64,000 nucleotides of DNA, from contig WRKT01000004.1 in NCBI GenBank assembly GCA_009777995.1, positions 87,898-151,897 of the forward strand, written 5' to 3'. Shown in pieces: positions 15,354 to 23,920 of this stretch. The notes beneath the pieces were generated by a model, which saw only the letters and a program-made list of their open reading frames with translations, searched no databases and was not told the DNA's origin. The stretch is from Treponema sp. (lineage in GTDB: Bacteria > Spirochaetota > Spirochaetia > Treponematales > Breznakiellaceae). Positions within the stretch are counted from its first letter, which is position 1. Each line of letters opens with the position of its first letter. Made by a program: the position numbers and the translations under genes.

Positions 15354-17522
15354 CTATCTTGGGGCATTCCTATTATGATCTTCTTCCATGGCAACAAGCC
15401 TGGAAATTATTTCCTGGTCATTCTCCTCGATTGCACGGACTATGTCTGCCGACATCGCTGCAAGGAAGTTAATATCATACCTCAACTTGTCGGTCAAAGA
15501 CAACATTTCAGAGTAATCACCCTTAACCGCACCGCTTGTTTCCCTTAAAACTTCCAGTGAATTGGTGATTCCTGAACTTTCGGCAGATAATTCACTCAAG
15601 GTATCGATCAACTCTGTCATTGTGCCCGCAAAACTATTGATCTCCCCGGACATATCGTTGATTAGGTTGCCCGTATCACCTGTTCTCTTAGAAGTGGTAT
15701 TGATCCCGGAAATAATGCTCGAAAGGGTCTGGGAAATACTTCGAGAATTCTCCCTTGTACTTTCCGAAAGACGGCGAATCTCATCGGCAACAACAGCAAA
15801 ACCTCTTCCCGCCTCGCCTGCATGGGCCGCTTCAATGGCAGCATTCATCGCGAGCAGGTTAGTATTAGCTGCTATCACACTGATAATCTTAATTGCAGAA
15901 GCAATACCGTCAACAGATTCGGAAATATCCTGGACAGCAAGAATGGTCTCTTTCATTGCATCCTGACCCTTTGCTGCATTTTCAATCAATTCCATAATGG
16001 ATTCGCGCTTCTGCCGTGAAAGGTCGGAAGTACCTTTAAGAGAGCTGACAATCTTACCCGTAACAGCCGAAGATTCCTCTACCGACTCTGCCTGGGTATT
16101 TATGCGGCCATTCAGCTTTTCCACAAGGGTATTGATATTCTCAATAACATCAAGTGCACGGCTGATATGGGTTTTTAATTGGTGGTTGATATAAACGATG
16201 GTCTTTTTCTCGTCAGCAAGCAATGCCACATTATAATGTGCGCAATTAGAAGGTTTATTCAGACCGTTATGAATGGCAGTTGCCATTCTCCTGCAGCTCT
16301 GGTAGCCGCAGGCAGTACAATCGTAAATATCTGCTTCAGTATTCTTTTTTAAAGCCTTATAAACTTCCTGCAGCTCCCTCTCATTCGGACGCTTTAGGGT
16401 ATTGTTTCCGCTAAGATCCCTATAAGAACGATTATAAAGACCCGGCTTCCAGAAGCGGTTAAGCATACTGTGATACCTCTTATAAAGCCTTTCGTTATGC
16501 TTCGGATTCAGCTGCTTTTCAAGCTCCCTCGAACGCTTACGAATAGGACTCTCAAGCTCGTCAGTGGATTTATGGCCGTTTCCTGTGCCGGGGCCGCCGT
16601 TACAGCCCACTTCACAGTTAAGGCAGTCAATAAGGAGGGGGAACTCTATTTCAGGTCTTTTCAGATCCTTTGCAAGCCCTGATAAATAATGATAGATCGT
16701 ATGAACTCCCTCAATCTTGCGGGTATCTCTTCTAATGCCGGGCACGAAACGCTCGGCAGTTTCAAGCAAGCCGCCGGGGGAGGAAAACATTACCGCTCTT
16801 TCAGCGCCGGGGCCCACATATTCGACTGCAGGAAATCTTGAAAGGTCTAACCCCTGCTTTTCAAATAACAATTTAAGGCCCAGCATGGTGACATTATAGT
16901 CCCCGCAGCCCGTTTCTTCGAATTCCCTTTTCTTTGCAATACATGGAGATATAACAGCAATTTTATGGTTCCTATACTGCGGATAATACTCCCTAACCAT
17001 TTTGACAGAGTGAAGCATCGGACTGTCTGCAGGTGCAAGATATGGGATTAGGTCCGGACGATAGATTTCGATAAAGCTAACTATCGCAGGACAGGGCTGG
17101 GCAATTACTAACTTCGGCTTTTTTTCCTTGATATAATTAACATAGGAAACAACCGTAAGCTCTGCTCCAAAACTTACATCGAAGCATTCCTCAACCCCAA
17201 GTGATTTCAGGTAGCCGTTCAGCTTAAGGTAATTCCCCGGAAATACCGAAGCAATTGCAGGGGCCACAATGACAACCATCTTCTCCCCGCGCCTAAGATC
17301 ATCAAAGAAAAGTTCCGTATCATCAATTCCATGCCTCGCCTTATGGGTGCAGACAGAAATGCAGTGTCCGCAGCCGATACAAAGGTCATGGTTAACATTC
17401 AATACCTTTCCTGATCCGTCATTACAGTATTTTACGGGGCATGCTGTTATGCAGGCATAACAGTTGATACATTTATCCTCGTCAATCTTAATAACCGGGG
17501 CTTGTTTCCCTGTACTACTCAT
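15354..17522 (-). CDS. [FeFe]-hydrogenase/methyl-accepting fusion, putative soluble H2-sensing chemoreceptor
   Basis: 722 aa. Residues 15-62 are a two-cluster ferredoxin (C18, C21, C24, C28 and C48, C51, C54, C58). About 75-330 is an [FeFe]-hydrogenase H-cluster domain with variant loops: AQPCPAIV for L1, [11 protein letters not shown] for L2 and [15 protein letters not shown] for L3. All four H-cluster cysteines are kept, but the proton-relay cysteine of canonical TSCCPGW is a proline. About 395-425 (CTACGYQSC...NCAHYN) is an extra [4Fe-4S] motif. The rest is a long helical methyl-accepting signalling domain with the tip [20 protein letters not shown]. There is no membrane segment, so it is cytoplasmic. 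It is flanked by two receivers. The altered loops suggest sensing rather than bulk H2 turnover; this is inference. Confidence 0.93.
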   Translation of the reverse strand: MSSTGKQAPVIKIDEDKCINCYACITACPVKYCNDGSGKVLNVNHDLCIGCGHCISVCTHKARHGIDDTELFFDDLRRGEKMVVIVAPAIASVFPGNYLKLNGYLKSLGVEECFDVSFGAELTVVSYVNYIKEKKPKLVIAQPCPAIVSFIEIYRPDLIPYLAPADSPMLHSVKMVREYYPQYRNHKIAVISPCIAKKREFEETGCGDYNVTMLGLKLLFEKQGLDLSRFPAVEYVGPGAERAVMFSSPGGLLETAERFVPGIRRDTRKIEGVHTIYHYLSGLAKDLKRPEIEFPLLIDCLNCEVGCNGGPGTGNGHKSTDELESPIRKRSRELEKQLNPKHNERLYKRYHSMLNRFWKPGLYNRSYRDLSGNNTLKRPNERELQEVYKALKKNTEADIYDCTACGYQSCRRMATAIHNGLNKPSNCAHYNVALLADEKKTIVYINHQLKTHISRALDVIENINTLVEKLNGRINTQAESVEESSAVTGKIVSSLKGTSDLSRQKRESIMELIENAAKGQDAMKETILAVQDISESVDGIASAIKIISVIAANTNLLAMNAAIEAAHAGEAGRGFAVVADEIRRLSESTRENSRSISQTLSSIISGINTTSKRTGDTGNLINDMSGEINSFAGTMTELIDTLSELSAESSGITNSLEVLRETSGAVKGDYSEMLSLTDKLRYDINFLAAMSADIVRAIEENDQEIISRLVAMEEDHNRNAPR

Positions 17523-17541
17523 TTTATTCCCCTTTTCCTCT

Positions 17542-17928
17542 TTAGGCCTTTACAGCCAAAGCCTCTTCTATAGTAGCAATTAAATCGTCTGTTTTGACCG
17601 GTTTATGAAGCACTGTATAAGCACTTGCAGCCTTAGCCTGATCGGTAAAGCCCGGTCCTACAGTGCCGCTGACAATTATTATCGGCACGTCCATATAACT
17701 GGGGATTTTTCTAATATCGAGAAGAAAATCAAAACCGGAAATATTGGGCATTTCAATATCAAGCAAGATGATATCAGCCTTATCAGAATTAAGGTAATTG
17801 AGTGCATGAGAAGCAGAATTGGCTGTACGTACATCGTATTTATCACCCAACATTTTTCCAAACATATCAAGCTGCATCATATTGTCGTCTATCGCCAGAA
17901 CTATTCTTTTTCCACTCACAGGCTCCAT
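17542..17928 (-). CDS. Single-domain response regulator (CheY-like)
   Basis: 128 aa receiver. IDDN acidic residues, phospho-acceptor D57 in [17 protein letters not shown] switch residues and LHKPVK lysine are all in place. It is the first gene of the three-gene sensory block and precedes the hydrogenase-MCP gene by 19 bases. It shares long identical stretches with the receiver at 14963-15340, so the two arose by duplication. With no output domain, it probably acts on the flagellar switch or competes for phosphate as a sink. Confidence 0.92.
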   Translation of the reverse strand: MEPVSGKRIVLAIDDNMMQLDMFGKMLGDKYDVRTANSASHALNYLNSDKADIILLDIEMPNISGFDFLLDIRKIPSYMDVPIIIVSGTVGPGFTDQAKAASAYTVLHKPVKTDDLIATIEEALAVKA

Positions 17929-17991
17929 CCTCCATTATTTACGGCTAATTGTACTTTTATAATGTCTTTTGTATTATTTTATTATACTTGA

Positions 17992-18783
17992 TTAATTACC
18001 ACCGGTCAATGCCAATTTACTAATGCCCAGGTCATGAATGTCCAGGATGTCCACGGGCATATCAATTCTCTCGTTCCCGTGAAGCTTAAAACGCCCCTCA
18101 GTAACCCTTAAGCCGGCAATGGAATTTTTCTTTATCGCATCTACATAATCCGCAATTGATTCCATTTTTTTATCCAGAATCACTCCAAATACAGAATCAA
18201 TATCTATTATACCATCCACATAATGAATATCCGACCCTGCAAGAACGGGAAATCCCAATTTCTTCGCATAAGAGTATGCAAGTGCATCAAAAGATTGATG
18301 ATGGGCCCTATTCCCGGCCTCTACCCCGTCAATTGCGCTTGAAAGGCAGATCCTGTTTATATGGGGATACTGCCTGAAAGGATGGGCATGAACAATACAG
18401 CCTCCGCTCTGCCTTACCTGCTCAAACTGCTCCTCCCTTGTCCAAAAACGCACTTGCGGATGCTCTAAAAGCCAGTTTCTATCGAGCCCATAGATAAGAT
18501 AATCATCGCCGCCACGGAAGGTCTCCTCCCAGCCGAAAAATACATCAAGACCCCTTCGAGCCCCCTCTTCCCTTGCGTCTTCAAAGCCCTTACAGAATTG
18601 GTGCACCCATTTTTCCCAGGAAAGGCTGCGATTAACGGCAGTATAACCGTTATAAAAATGGTCCGTAACAATAATACCGGTGAAGCCAATATCAAGGTAT
18701 CTTTGGATATAGTCCCTTCCCCTTGATGATCCGCATCCGGAACCCTGAACAGTATGAAGATGGGTCTCGTAGATGTATTCCAT
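17992..18783 (-). CDS. PHP-domain metal-dependent phosphoesterase
   Basis: 263 aa. The N-terminal ETHLHTVQGSGCG holds the first metal-binding His pair, then VTDHFYNGY, FGWEETFRG, IVHAHPFRQ and LAGSDIHYVDG follow, the ordered metal ligands of the PHP (histidinol-phosphatase/polymerase-associated) superfamily. It is a cytosolic single domain. Members hydrolyse phosphate esters or phosphodiesters, and the substrate here is unknown. It lies 63 bases upstream of the receiver gene, in the same direction. It could be co-transcribed, but no functional link is shown. Confidence 0.88.
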   Translation of the reverse strand: MEYIYETHLHTVQGSGCGSSRGRDYIQRYLDIGFTGIIVTDHFYNGYTAVNRSLSWEKWVHQFCKGFEDAREEGARRGLDVFFGWEETFRGGDDYLIYGLDRNWLLEHPQVRFWTREEQFEQVRQSGGCIVHAHPFRQYPHINRICLSSAIDGVEAGNRAHHQSFDALAYSYAKKLGFPVLAGSDIHYVDGIIDIDSVFGVILDKKMESIADYVDAIKKNSIAGLRVTEGRFKLHGNERIDMPVDILDIHDLGISKLALTGGN

Positions 18784-18795
18784 ATTATAAGTATA

Positions 18796-19632
18796 TCAAA
18801 AATAACTGATTCGATAATCGGTCAAAACAGAAAAACCTGCCTTTAAGTAGGCTTTTTTAGCCGCCTTATTATGAGATTTGCTAAAAAGCGTAATACCAAA
18901 CCCCGAGGCAAGAAGCTCTGAAGAAAAGGCGGCAATCATCCTTGTTGCAATACCAAGACCCCTATACTCAGGGCGTACATAAACTCCGCCGATCTGGAAT
19001 CTGGTAAATGAAACCGCATTTGTATTCAATTTCCCGACAATTTTCCCCTCAAGCTCGGCAAGAAGCATCCTTTCCGAGCCAAGTATGCGCTCAAGATTAT
19101 GGAGGGAGGAGGCAGGATTAAAACTAGCATCGGGAGGAAGAACTTCTTCCTTCTCGTATGCAGAATGAAGGGCAAATAGTTCCTCCTTATCGGCAGGATT
19201 CGGGGGACGCAGGACCAAAGAAGGAGGGCCTGCTCCAAGAGCCTGCCTTGCAGGGGCAGTATCCAGGCTCATAAGATTATAGTGAATACGCTCCGAAGCA
19301 AAATAACCCTGATCCTCCATCAGGGCCTCAAGACGCTCAACATCCCTTCCTATGCCCTGGACCGAGTGAACCGGGACCTTAATCAAAAAGCGCTTAAGGA
19401 AAGACGGGCACGGAATCAAAGTATTATCACCAAAAACAGGGTAAAGAGAATAACGGCTATGGATAAGTAAGGATGATACATCCCCTCCGGGGCCTGCAAG
19501 ATACCATACATGATCACGCTTTTTAATGAAACGGGCCGATGCACTTACACAGAATCTCTCAAAATGCCGGAGATAACTCTCGGCCGCGGGGTACCCTTCG
19601 CCCGAGACCTTTCGCCATTTAGATGCAGACAT
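18796..19632 (-). CDS. GNAT family N-acetyltransferase
   Basis: 278 aa from ATG 19632, which lies just past the hexosaminidase stop codon. A longer frame to ATG 19758 exists but would overlap that gene by 120 bases and lacks a ribosome site. The C-terminal 140 residues are a GNAT domain with the acetyl-CoA loop motif YVRPEYRGLGIATRMI and the late helix HNKAAKKAYLKAGF. The N-terminal 130 residues are less conserved, with an FERF motif, and may bind substrate. Substrate unknown. Being downstream of a GH3 hexosaminidase, it might act on an amino sugar, but this is a guess. Confidence 0.82.
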   Translation of the reverse strand: MSASKWRKVSGEGYPAAESYLRHFERFCVSASARFIKKRDHVWYLAGPGGDVSSLLIHSRYSLYPVFGDNTLIPCPSFLKRFLIKVPVHSVQGIGRDVERLEALMEDQGYFASERIHYNLMSLDTAPARQALGAGPPSLVLRPPNPADKEELFALHSAYEKEEVLPPDASFNPASSLHNLERILGSERMLLAELEGKIVGKLNTNAVSFTRFQIGGVYVRPEYRGLGIATRMIAAFSSELLASGFGITLFSKSHNKAAKKAYLKAGFSVLTDYRISYF

Positions 19633-19636
19633 CGAC

Positions 19637-21328
19637 CTAATTTCCAAGGACAGCCTGCCTTGGCGGCCTTTCAGGGCTATATGGGAAGGGAACCCTCCCG
19701 CTTGCGGGGATTCTCCCAAGCATCGCAGAAAATCCTGCAATAAATGACTCGTGAGCATAACTATAAACGGAAAGTGATGCGTCCACACGATATAGATCAT
19801 CGAGAAGGGCCGGGCTGGAAACAGAAAGCACGATGATTTTTATATCAGTGTGATAAAGCTGCATTTGCAATTGGTTTAGAATTCGCATCCCTGCCCTGTC
19901 AAACAGACAGAAAATCACGGTATCAACATTTCGGGCATGATTTAAGAGGGTTGTAAGAGGCCTGAGAGGGGAGTACCAATAGGTGATAGCAGTCGGAAAG
20001 GCCCTTCTTCCGACAGTAAAAAAGTCTGAAAAATTCCCCGCAAGAAGAACCCTACCTGCAGTTTCAGAGTTCAAGGGGAGGGCATCACTATTATTAATAA
20101 GAGTGACACTGCGGGCTGCAAGGCCGAGGAAGAACTCGGTGCCCCTTGGATCGGCTATACCCGCATCAACAAGATCTAAATCCGGAATATAGGGGACTGA
20201 CCCTTCCCCCCTAAGATGAATCAGCTTCATTGTGAGTATCCTTCGGCATGCATCCCTAACCCTGTCCCGAAACTCCGGCTCATTCCTCATTGAATCCAAA
20301 AGACTTGTCCATACCAAATCGTTTAGGGCAGGCGTACTCGATATCATTATTACATCATTCCCCGCAAGCAGGGCCATCTTTGCAGCCTGCGGAAGAGATC
20401 TTGCATGTATAAGGGCCCCGTTCATCAAAAGATCGTCAGTGATGATTAGCCCCTCAAAGCCCATTTCCTTCCTTAACACTTCAGTGAGAAACCAGGGCGA
20501 AAGGGAGGCAGGAACCGGACCTGCCTCAGTATTCGGGAAGGCAAGATGGGCGCTCATTATTGCGGGGATCCCTTCGTTTATCATCATCTTATATGGAATA
20601 AGCTCCCTCTCCATGAGTTCCTCAAAGGAAAGGTTGATCCTTGGCAGAACTCCATGGGAATCGAGGGCCGTGTCTCCGTGGCCGGGGAAATGCTTTGCGG
20701 TGGGAATGAGCCCTGCATCGAGCTGGCCTTTTGCAAAGGCACTTCCAAGGATGGCAGCCTGAACAGGATCGGAACCAAAGGAGCGGGTGCTTATTAGGAC
20801 GGAATCGGGGTTAGTATACAGATCCACGGTGGGAGCGAAATTCATATTTATCCCTAAAAGAGCAATTTCTTTTCCTATATAGTAACCCGACCAATATGCA
20901 TCTATGGGCCTTCCCGAAGCGCCTATTGCCATATTCCCGGGTGTTTCGCTTGTATCACCCTTAACATGCCTCACAATACCCCCCTCCTGATCCGTAGCAA
21001 TAAGCAGGGGTATGCCGAAGGGGCCATCAAGGGCATGACTCTGAAGTTCTCCGACGGTGCGCGCAAGTCTTCGGGTATCGTCTGTATTCCAGCCGAAAAT
21101 TTTCACTCCGCCAATCTGCCGCTCCCGAATCCAGTCCAAGATGACAGGGGAAGGCTCGGCTCCTACCCAGCCAAGCATGAAGGTCTGGGCAAGGGCCTGC
21201 TCGTCTGTCATCTGCTCTGTTATGCGAGAGGCAAGGCGCACCGGGTCTTCATCATCAGAAAAAGAAATGGAGTATAGAGGGAAATTAATAAATATTATTA
21301 GCAAAAAAACCAATAGTTTAGTTTTCAA
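19637..21328 (-). CDS. Glycoside hydrolase family 3 beta-N-acetylhexosaminidase (NagZ-like), secreted
   Basis: 563 aa. Residues 1-20 are a signal peptide (LLVFLLIIFINFPLYS) without a lipobox cysteine, so the enzyme acts in the periplasm. The GH3 catalytic barrel has TDQEGGIVRH, the KHFPGHGDT His-Asp general-acid region and the nucleophile aspartate in IITDDLLMNGAL. A C-terminal alpha/beta domain of about 180 residues follows. Such enzymes remove N-acetylglucosamine from muropeptides or chitin oligomers. The start at 21328 is only 28 bases from the oppositely directed purM. Confidence 0.93.
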   Translation of the reverse strand: MKTKLLVFLLIIFINFPLYSISFSDDEDPVRLASRITEQMTDEQALAQTFMLGWVGAEPSPVILDWIRERQIGGVKIFGWNTDDTRRLARTVGELQSHALDGPFGIPLLIATDQEGGIVRHVKGDTSETPGNMAIGASGRPIDAYWSGYYIGKEIALLGINMNFAPTVDLYTNPDSVLISTRSFGSDPVQAAILGSAFAKGQLDAGLIPTAKHFPGHGDTALDSHGVLPRINLSFEELMERELIPYKMMINEGIPAIMSAHLAFPNTEAGPVPASLSPWFLTEVLRKEMGFEGLIITDDLLMNGALIHARSLPQAAKMALLAGNDVIMISSTPALNDLVWTSLLDSMRNEPEFRDRVRDACRRILTMKLIHLRGEGSVPYIPDLDLVDAGIADPRGTEFFLGLAARSVTLINNSDALPLNSETAGRVLLAGNFSDFFTVGRRAFPTAITYWYSPLRPLTTLLNHARNVDTVIFCLFDRAGMRILNQLQMQLYHTDIKIIVLSVSSPALLDDLYRVDASLSVYSYAHESFIAGFSAMLGRIPASGRVPFPYSPERPPRQAVLGN

Positions 21329-21350
21329 TGTCCTTCGCCCATGATATTAT
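21322..21350 (+). promoter_or_regulatory. Candidate purM promoter inside the divergent junction
   Basis: TTTTCA (21322-21327), 17-base spacer, TATTAT (21345-21350). It overlaps the first codons of the divergent hexosaminidase. Transcription would begin almost at the purM ATG (21357), implying a leaderless or near-leaderless mRNA. No Shine-Dalgarno is seen. Confidence 0.4.
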
Positions 21351-21356
21351 TTTAAT

Positions 21357-22406
21357 ATGAATTACAAAGAAGCAGGTGTCAATATTGAAGAAGGCTATAG
21401 GGCGGTACAGAAGTATAAGTCCCTTGCAGCAGAAACTGCCTCGAAGGCAGTACTTGGCGGACTTGGGAGCTTTGCAGGGTTATACTCCTTAAAAGAGTTT
21501 CTTACAACAATGGAAGAGCCGGTGCTTGTTTCAGGGACAGACAGTGTCGGCACCAAATTGGAAATTGCTTTTAAACTAAAAAAATACGATACAGTTGGGA
21601 TTGATTGCGTAGCCATGTGTGTCAACGACATTCTTTGCCAAGGTGCTAAGCCCCTCTTCTTCCTGGATTATATCGCATGCGGAAAGCTCTATGCGGATAT
21701 TGCAGCAGAGCTGGTAAAGGGTGTAGCCGCAGGCTGCAAGGAGTCCGGGACTGCCCTGCTTGGAGGAGAGACTGCAGAGCATCCCGGGGTTATGCCCGAC
21801 GATCTATACGACCTTTCGGGCTTTACTGTCGGTATAGTCGATCGTAAGAAGATAATTGATGGCAGTAAGGTCCGCGAAGGTGATCTGCTCATCGGCCTTG
21901 CTTCTTCGGGCGTTCATTCCAATGGTTTCAGCCTTATACGAAAGGTAATACCGGACTTGAACGAGGATTTTGGCGGAAGGCCCATAGGCCAAGTTCTGCT
22001 GGAACCCACCAGGCTCTATGTAAAGCCTGTTCTTGCATTGATGGAAAAAATTGACATACACGGCATGGCTCATATTACCGGCGGCGGCTTTTACGAGAAT
22101 ATCCCAAGGGTATTCCCTTCCGGTTCAAATTTGTCTGCAGTAATAAAAGCCGGCTCTTGGGAGATTCCTCCGGTTTTTAACCGCATTGCAGAAGGGATAA
22201 AGACCGCAAGCGGGAGCAGAGATATAAACAAGACCTTGTTTAATACCTTCAATATGGGCATAGGTTTTATACTTGCAATTACACCGGGGGATGCGGCAAA
22301 CTGCATTGCTCTTTTAGCAGAGCATGGCTTCCCTGCACGGGAGATAGGCTTCGTGGAAAAGGTTGCGCCTAAGGGAGGAGGCAGCGAAGGTCTTCGCTTT
22401 GCCTAA
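21357..22406 (+). CDS. purM: Phosphoribosylformylglycinamidine cyclo-ligase (AIR synthetase)
   Basis: 349 aa, normal length. It closes FGAM to AIR with ATP in purine synthesis. Signatures are YKEAGVNIEEGYRAV, GTDSVGTKLEIAF, the metal/ATP-binding DCVAMCVNDILCQGA, LLGGETAEHPG, SSGVHSNGFSLIRK and AHITGGGFYENIPR. No ribosome site precedes the ATG. It overlaps purN by 8 bases, forming a two-gene unit. It is divergent from the hexosaminidase gene with a very short gap. Confidence 0.97.
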   Translation: MNYKEAGVNIEEGYRAVQKYKSLAAETASKAVLGGLGSFAGLYSLKEFLTTMEEPVLVSGTDSVGTKLEIAFKLKKYDTVGIDCVAMCVNDILCQGAKPLFFLDYIACGKLYADIAAELVKGVAAGCKESGTALLGGETAEHPGVMPDDLYDLSGFTVGIVDRKKIIDGSKVREGDLLIGLASSGVHSNGFSLIRKVIPDLNEDFGGRPIGQVLLEPTRLYVKPVLALMEKIDIHGMAHITGGGFYENIPRVFPSGSNLSAVIKAGSWEIPPVFNRIAEGIKTASGSRDINKTLFNTFNMGIGFILAITPGDAANCIALLAEHGFPAREIGFVEKVAPKGGGSEGLRFA

Positions 22407-23010
22407 GATTCTCGTCCTTGTTTCAGGTAACGGCTCGAACTTGCAGGCCCTGATAGACGCGGGCATTGAGATCACCGCTGTCCTTTCAGACAGAGAAGGC
22501 GCCTATGCCTTAGAGCGTGCAAGGGCGGCAGGCATTCGGGCCTTCATCGAAAAGCCCGGCCGGGGTTTAAGCCGGGAGGAGAGGCGCAGGGAACATTCCG
22601 AGCGCATTTTGCTGCTCTGCCGCGAAATGGGAATCGACATAATAATCCATGCAGGTTTTCTTTCGATACTTGCAGGAGACATAATTAAAGAGTACTCAAG
22701 TAAAATGATAAACCTTCACCCTGCCCTGCTTCCAAAGTATGGGGGGCAGGGCATGTACGGGGAGCATGTTCACAGGGCCGTACTCGAGGCAGGCGAAACG
22801 GAGTCAGGCTGCACTGTTCATTTTGTGGATGCAGGGATAGACTCAGGGGCCATTCTGCTGCAGAGGAAGGTCCCTGTTATGGGTGATGATACTCCCGAAA
22901 GCCTTTCTGCAAGGATTCGCATAGAAGAGCATAAGGCAATTGTCGATGCTGCGAAGATGCTTATCGATAAAACACATTGCCTGAAAATAAATGCAGACCC
23001 AGCTTCTTAG
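22399..23010 (+). CDS. purN: Phosphoribosylglycinamide formyltransferase (GART)
   Basis: About 203 aa from TTG 22399, which has GAAGG eight bases upstream and lies inside the purM stop region. An earlier TTG at 22363 is possible. It transfers formyl from 10-formyl-THF to GAR. The folate/GAR motifs are LVLVSGNGSNLQALID, IIIHAGFLSIL, NLHPALLPKYGGQGMYG and GCTVHFVDAGIDSGAIL, with the catalytic Asn-His-Asp triad. The 3' end overlaps the convergent glutaminase gene by 50 bases. Confidence 0.95.
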   Translation: MPKILVLVSGNGSNLQALIDAGIEITAVLSDREGAYALERARAAGIRAFIEKPGRGLSREERRREHSERILLLCREMGIDIIIHAGFLSILAGDIIKEYSSKMINLHPALLPKYGGQGMYGEHVHRAVLEAGETESGCTVHFVDAGIDSGAILLQRKVPVMGDDTPESLSARIRIEEHKAIVDAAKMLIDKTHCLKINADPAS

Positions 23011-23917
23011 ATAGTTCTTCAAGAATGATAAGGCCGCCGACACTATTTCCCTTTCGGTCAAGCGAAGGCCCGAAAGTGGCAATGCCCATCTTATTTTCTG
23101 CTGTTGCCAAGATGCCACCGCCGACCCCGCTCTTGCCGGGCATTCCAACCTTTATTGCAAACTCTCCCGAGCCGTCATACATACCGCATGTGACCATTAA
23201 GGTTTTAACAATTCGCACAACACTTTCTTCCACAAGGACTTCACCTGTTTTAGGGCATTTGCCGTTATTCGCAAGAATAAGGGCATAATGTGAAAGATCG
23301 CAGACATTTACCAAGGCAGAGCACATTCTAAAGTATAGGTCTAAGGCATCTTCTGCCTTGCACTTTAATACACCCTCTCCCTGAAGGAAATAAGCCATCG
23401 CCCTATTACGCATACCGACAGTCTTTTCAGAAATATAAACCTTTTCATCCATTGATATATCTTTATTTCCGCAGAGCTTCCGTGCTAAATCAAGAAACTC
23501 CTCATAAACCCGATCACCTTTTTGCTCGAAGCAGCAACCTGCCGCAACTATTGCCCCTGCATTAATCATTGGATTTAGGGGGAATTGAGTTTTTGTCTCG
23601 AGGCGAACAATCGAATTAAAGGCATCCCCTGTCGGCTCAACACCAATCCTCGAAAACACTTCATCTTCTCCTGCAAGTTTCAATGCAAGTATTAATGTGA
23701 TTGTTTTTGAAATGCTCTGCATTGTAAATAGCTGCTTCGAATCGCCTGCATAATAGCGTTCACCATCTGTACTCATAATGCAGGCACCAAGATGTTTCGG
23801 GTTTCCGTGGGCAAGTTCAGGGATATAGGTTGCAACATTGCCTTTATCTATATGTTGACGTGCAAGGGAAAGAGCATCATCAAGGGCCTTTTGTAAATCT
23901 ATTATTTTTTCGGACAT
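22961..23917 (-). CDS. glsA: Glutaminase A
   Basis: 318 aa, normal length for the beta-lactamase-fold glutaminase family. It hydrolyses glutamine to glutamate and ammonia. The catalytic Ser-x-x-Lys is in FTMQSISKTITL. YIPELAHGNP, FPLNPMINAGAI, MRNRAMAYFLQ and the late MPGKSGVGGGI are also family hallmarks. It overlaps purN on the other strand at the 3' end, so the two transcripts collide. The CNNM-type gene sits 3 bases downstream-to-upstream (23921), suggesting co-transcription. Confidence 0.96.
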   Translation of the reverse strand: MSEKIIDLQKALDDALSLARQHIDKGNVATYIPELAHGNPKHLGACIMSTDGERYYAGDSKQLFTMQSISKTITLILALKLAGEDEVFSRIGVEPTGDAFNSIVRLETKTQFPLNPMINAGAIVAAGCCFEQKGDRVYEEFLDLARKLCGNKDISMDEKVYISEKTVGMRNRAMAYFLQGEGVLKCKAEDALDLYFRMCSALVNVCDLSHYALILANNGKCPKTGEVLVEESVVRIVKTLMVTCGMYDGSGEFAIKVGMPGKSGVGGGILATAENKMGIATFGPSLDRKGNSVGGLIILEELSKKLGLHLFSGNVFYR

Positions 23918-23920
23918 AAA

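Noticed and set aside
19633..19758. N-terminal extension of the GNAT protein to ATG 19758
   Set aside because: It would overlap the hexosaminidase by 120 bases, lacks a ribosome site, and an ATG with an AGG site lies right after the upstream stop.
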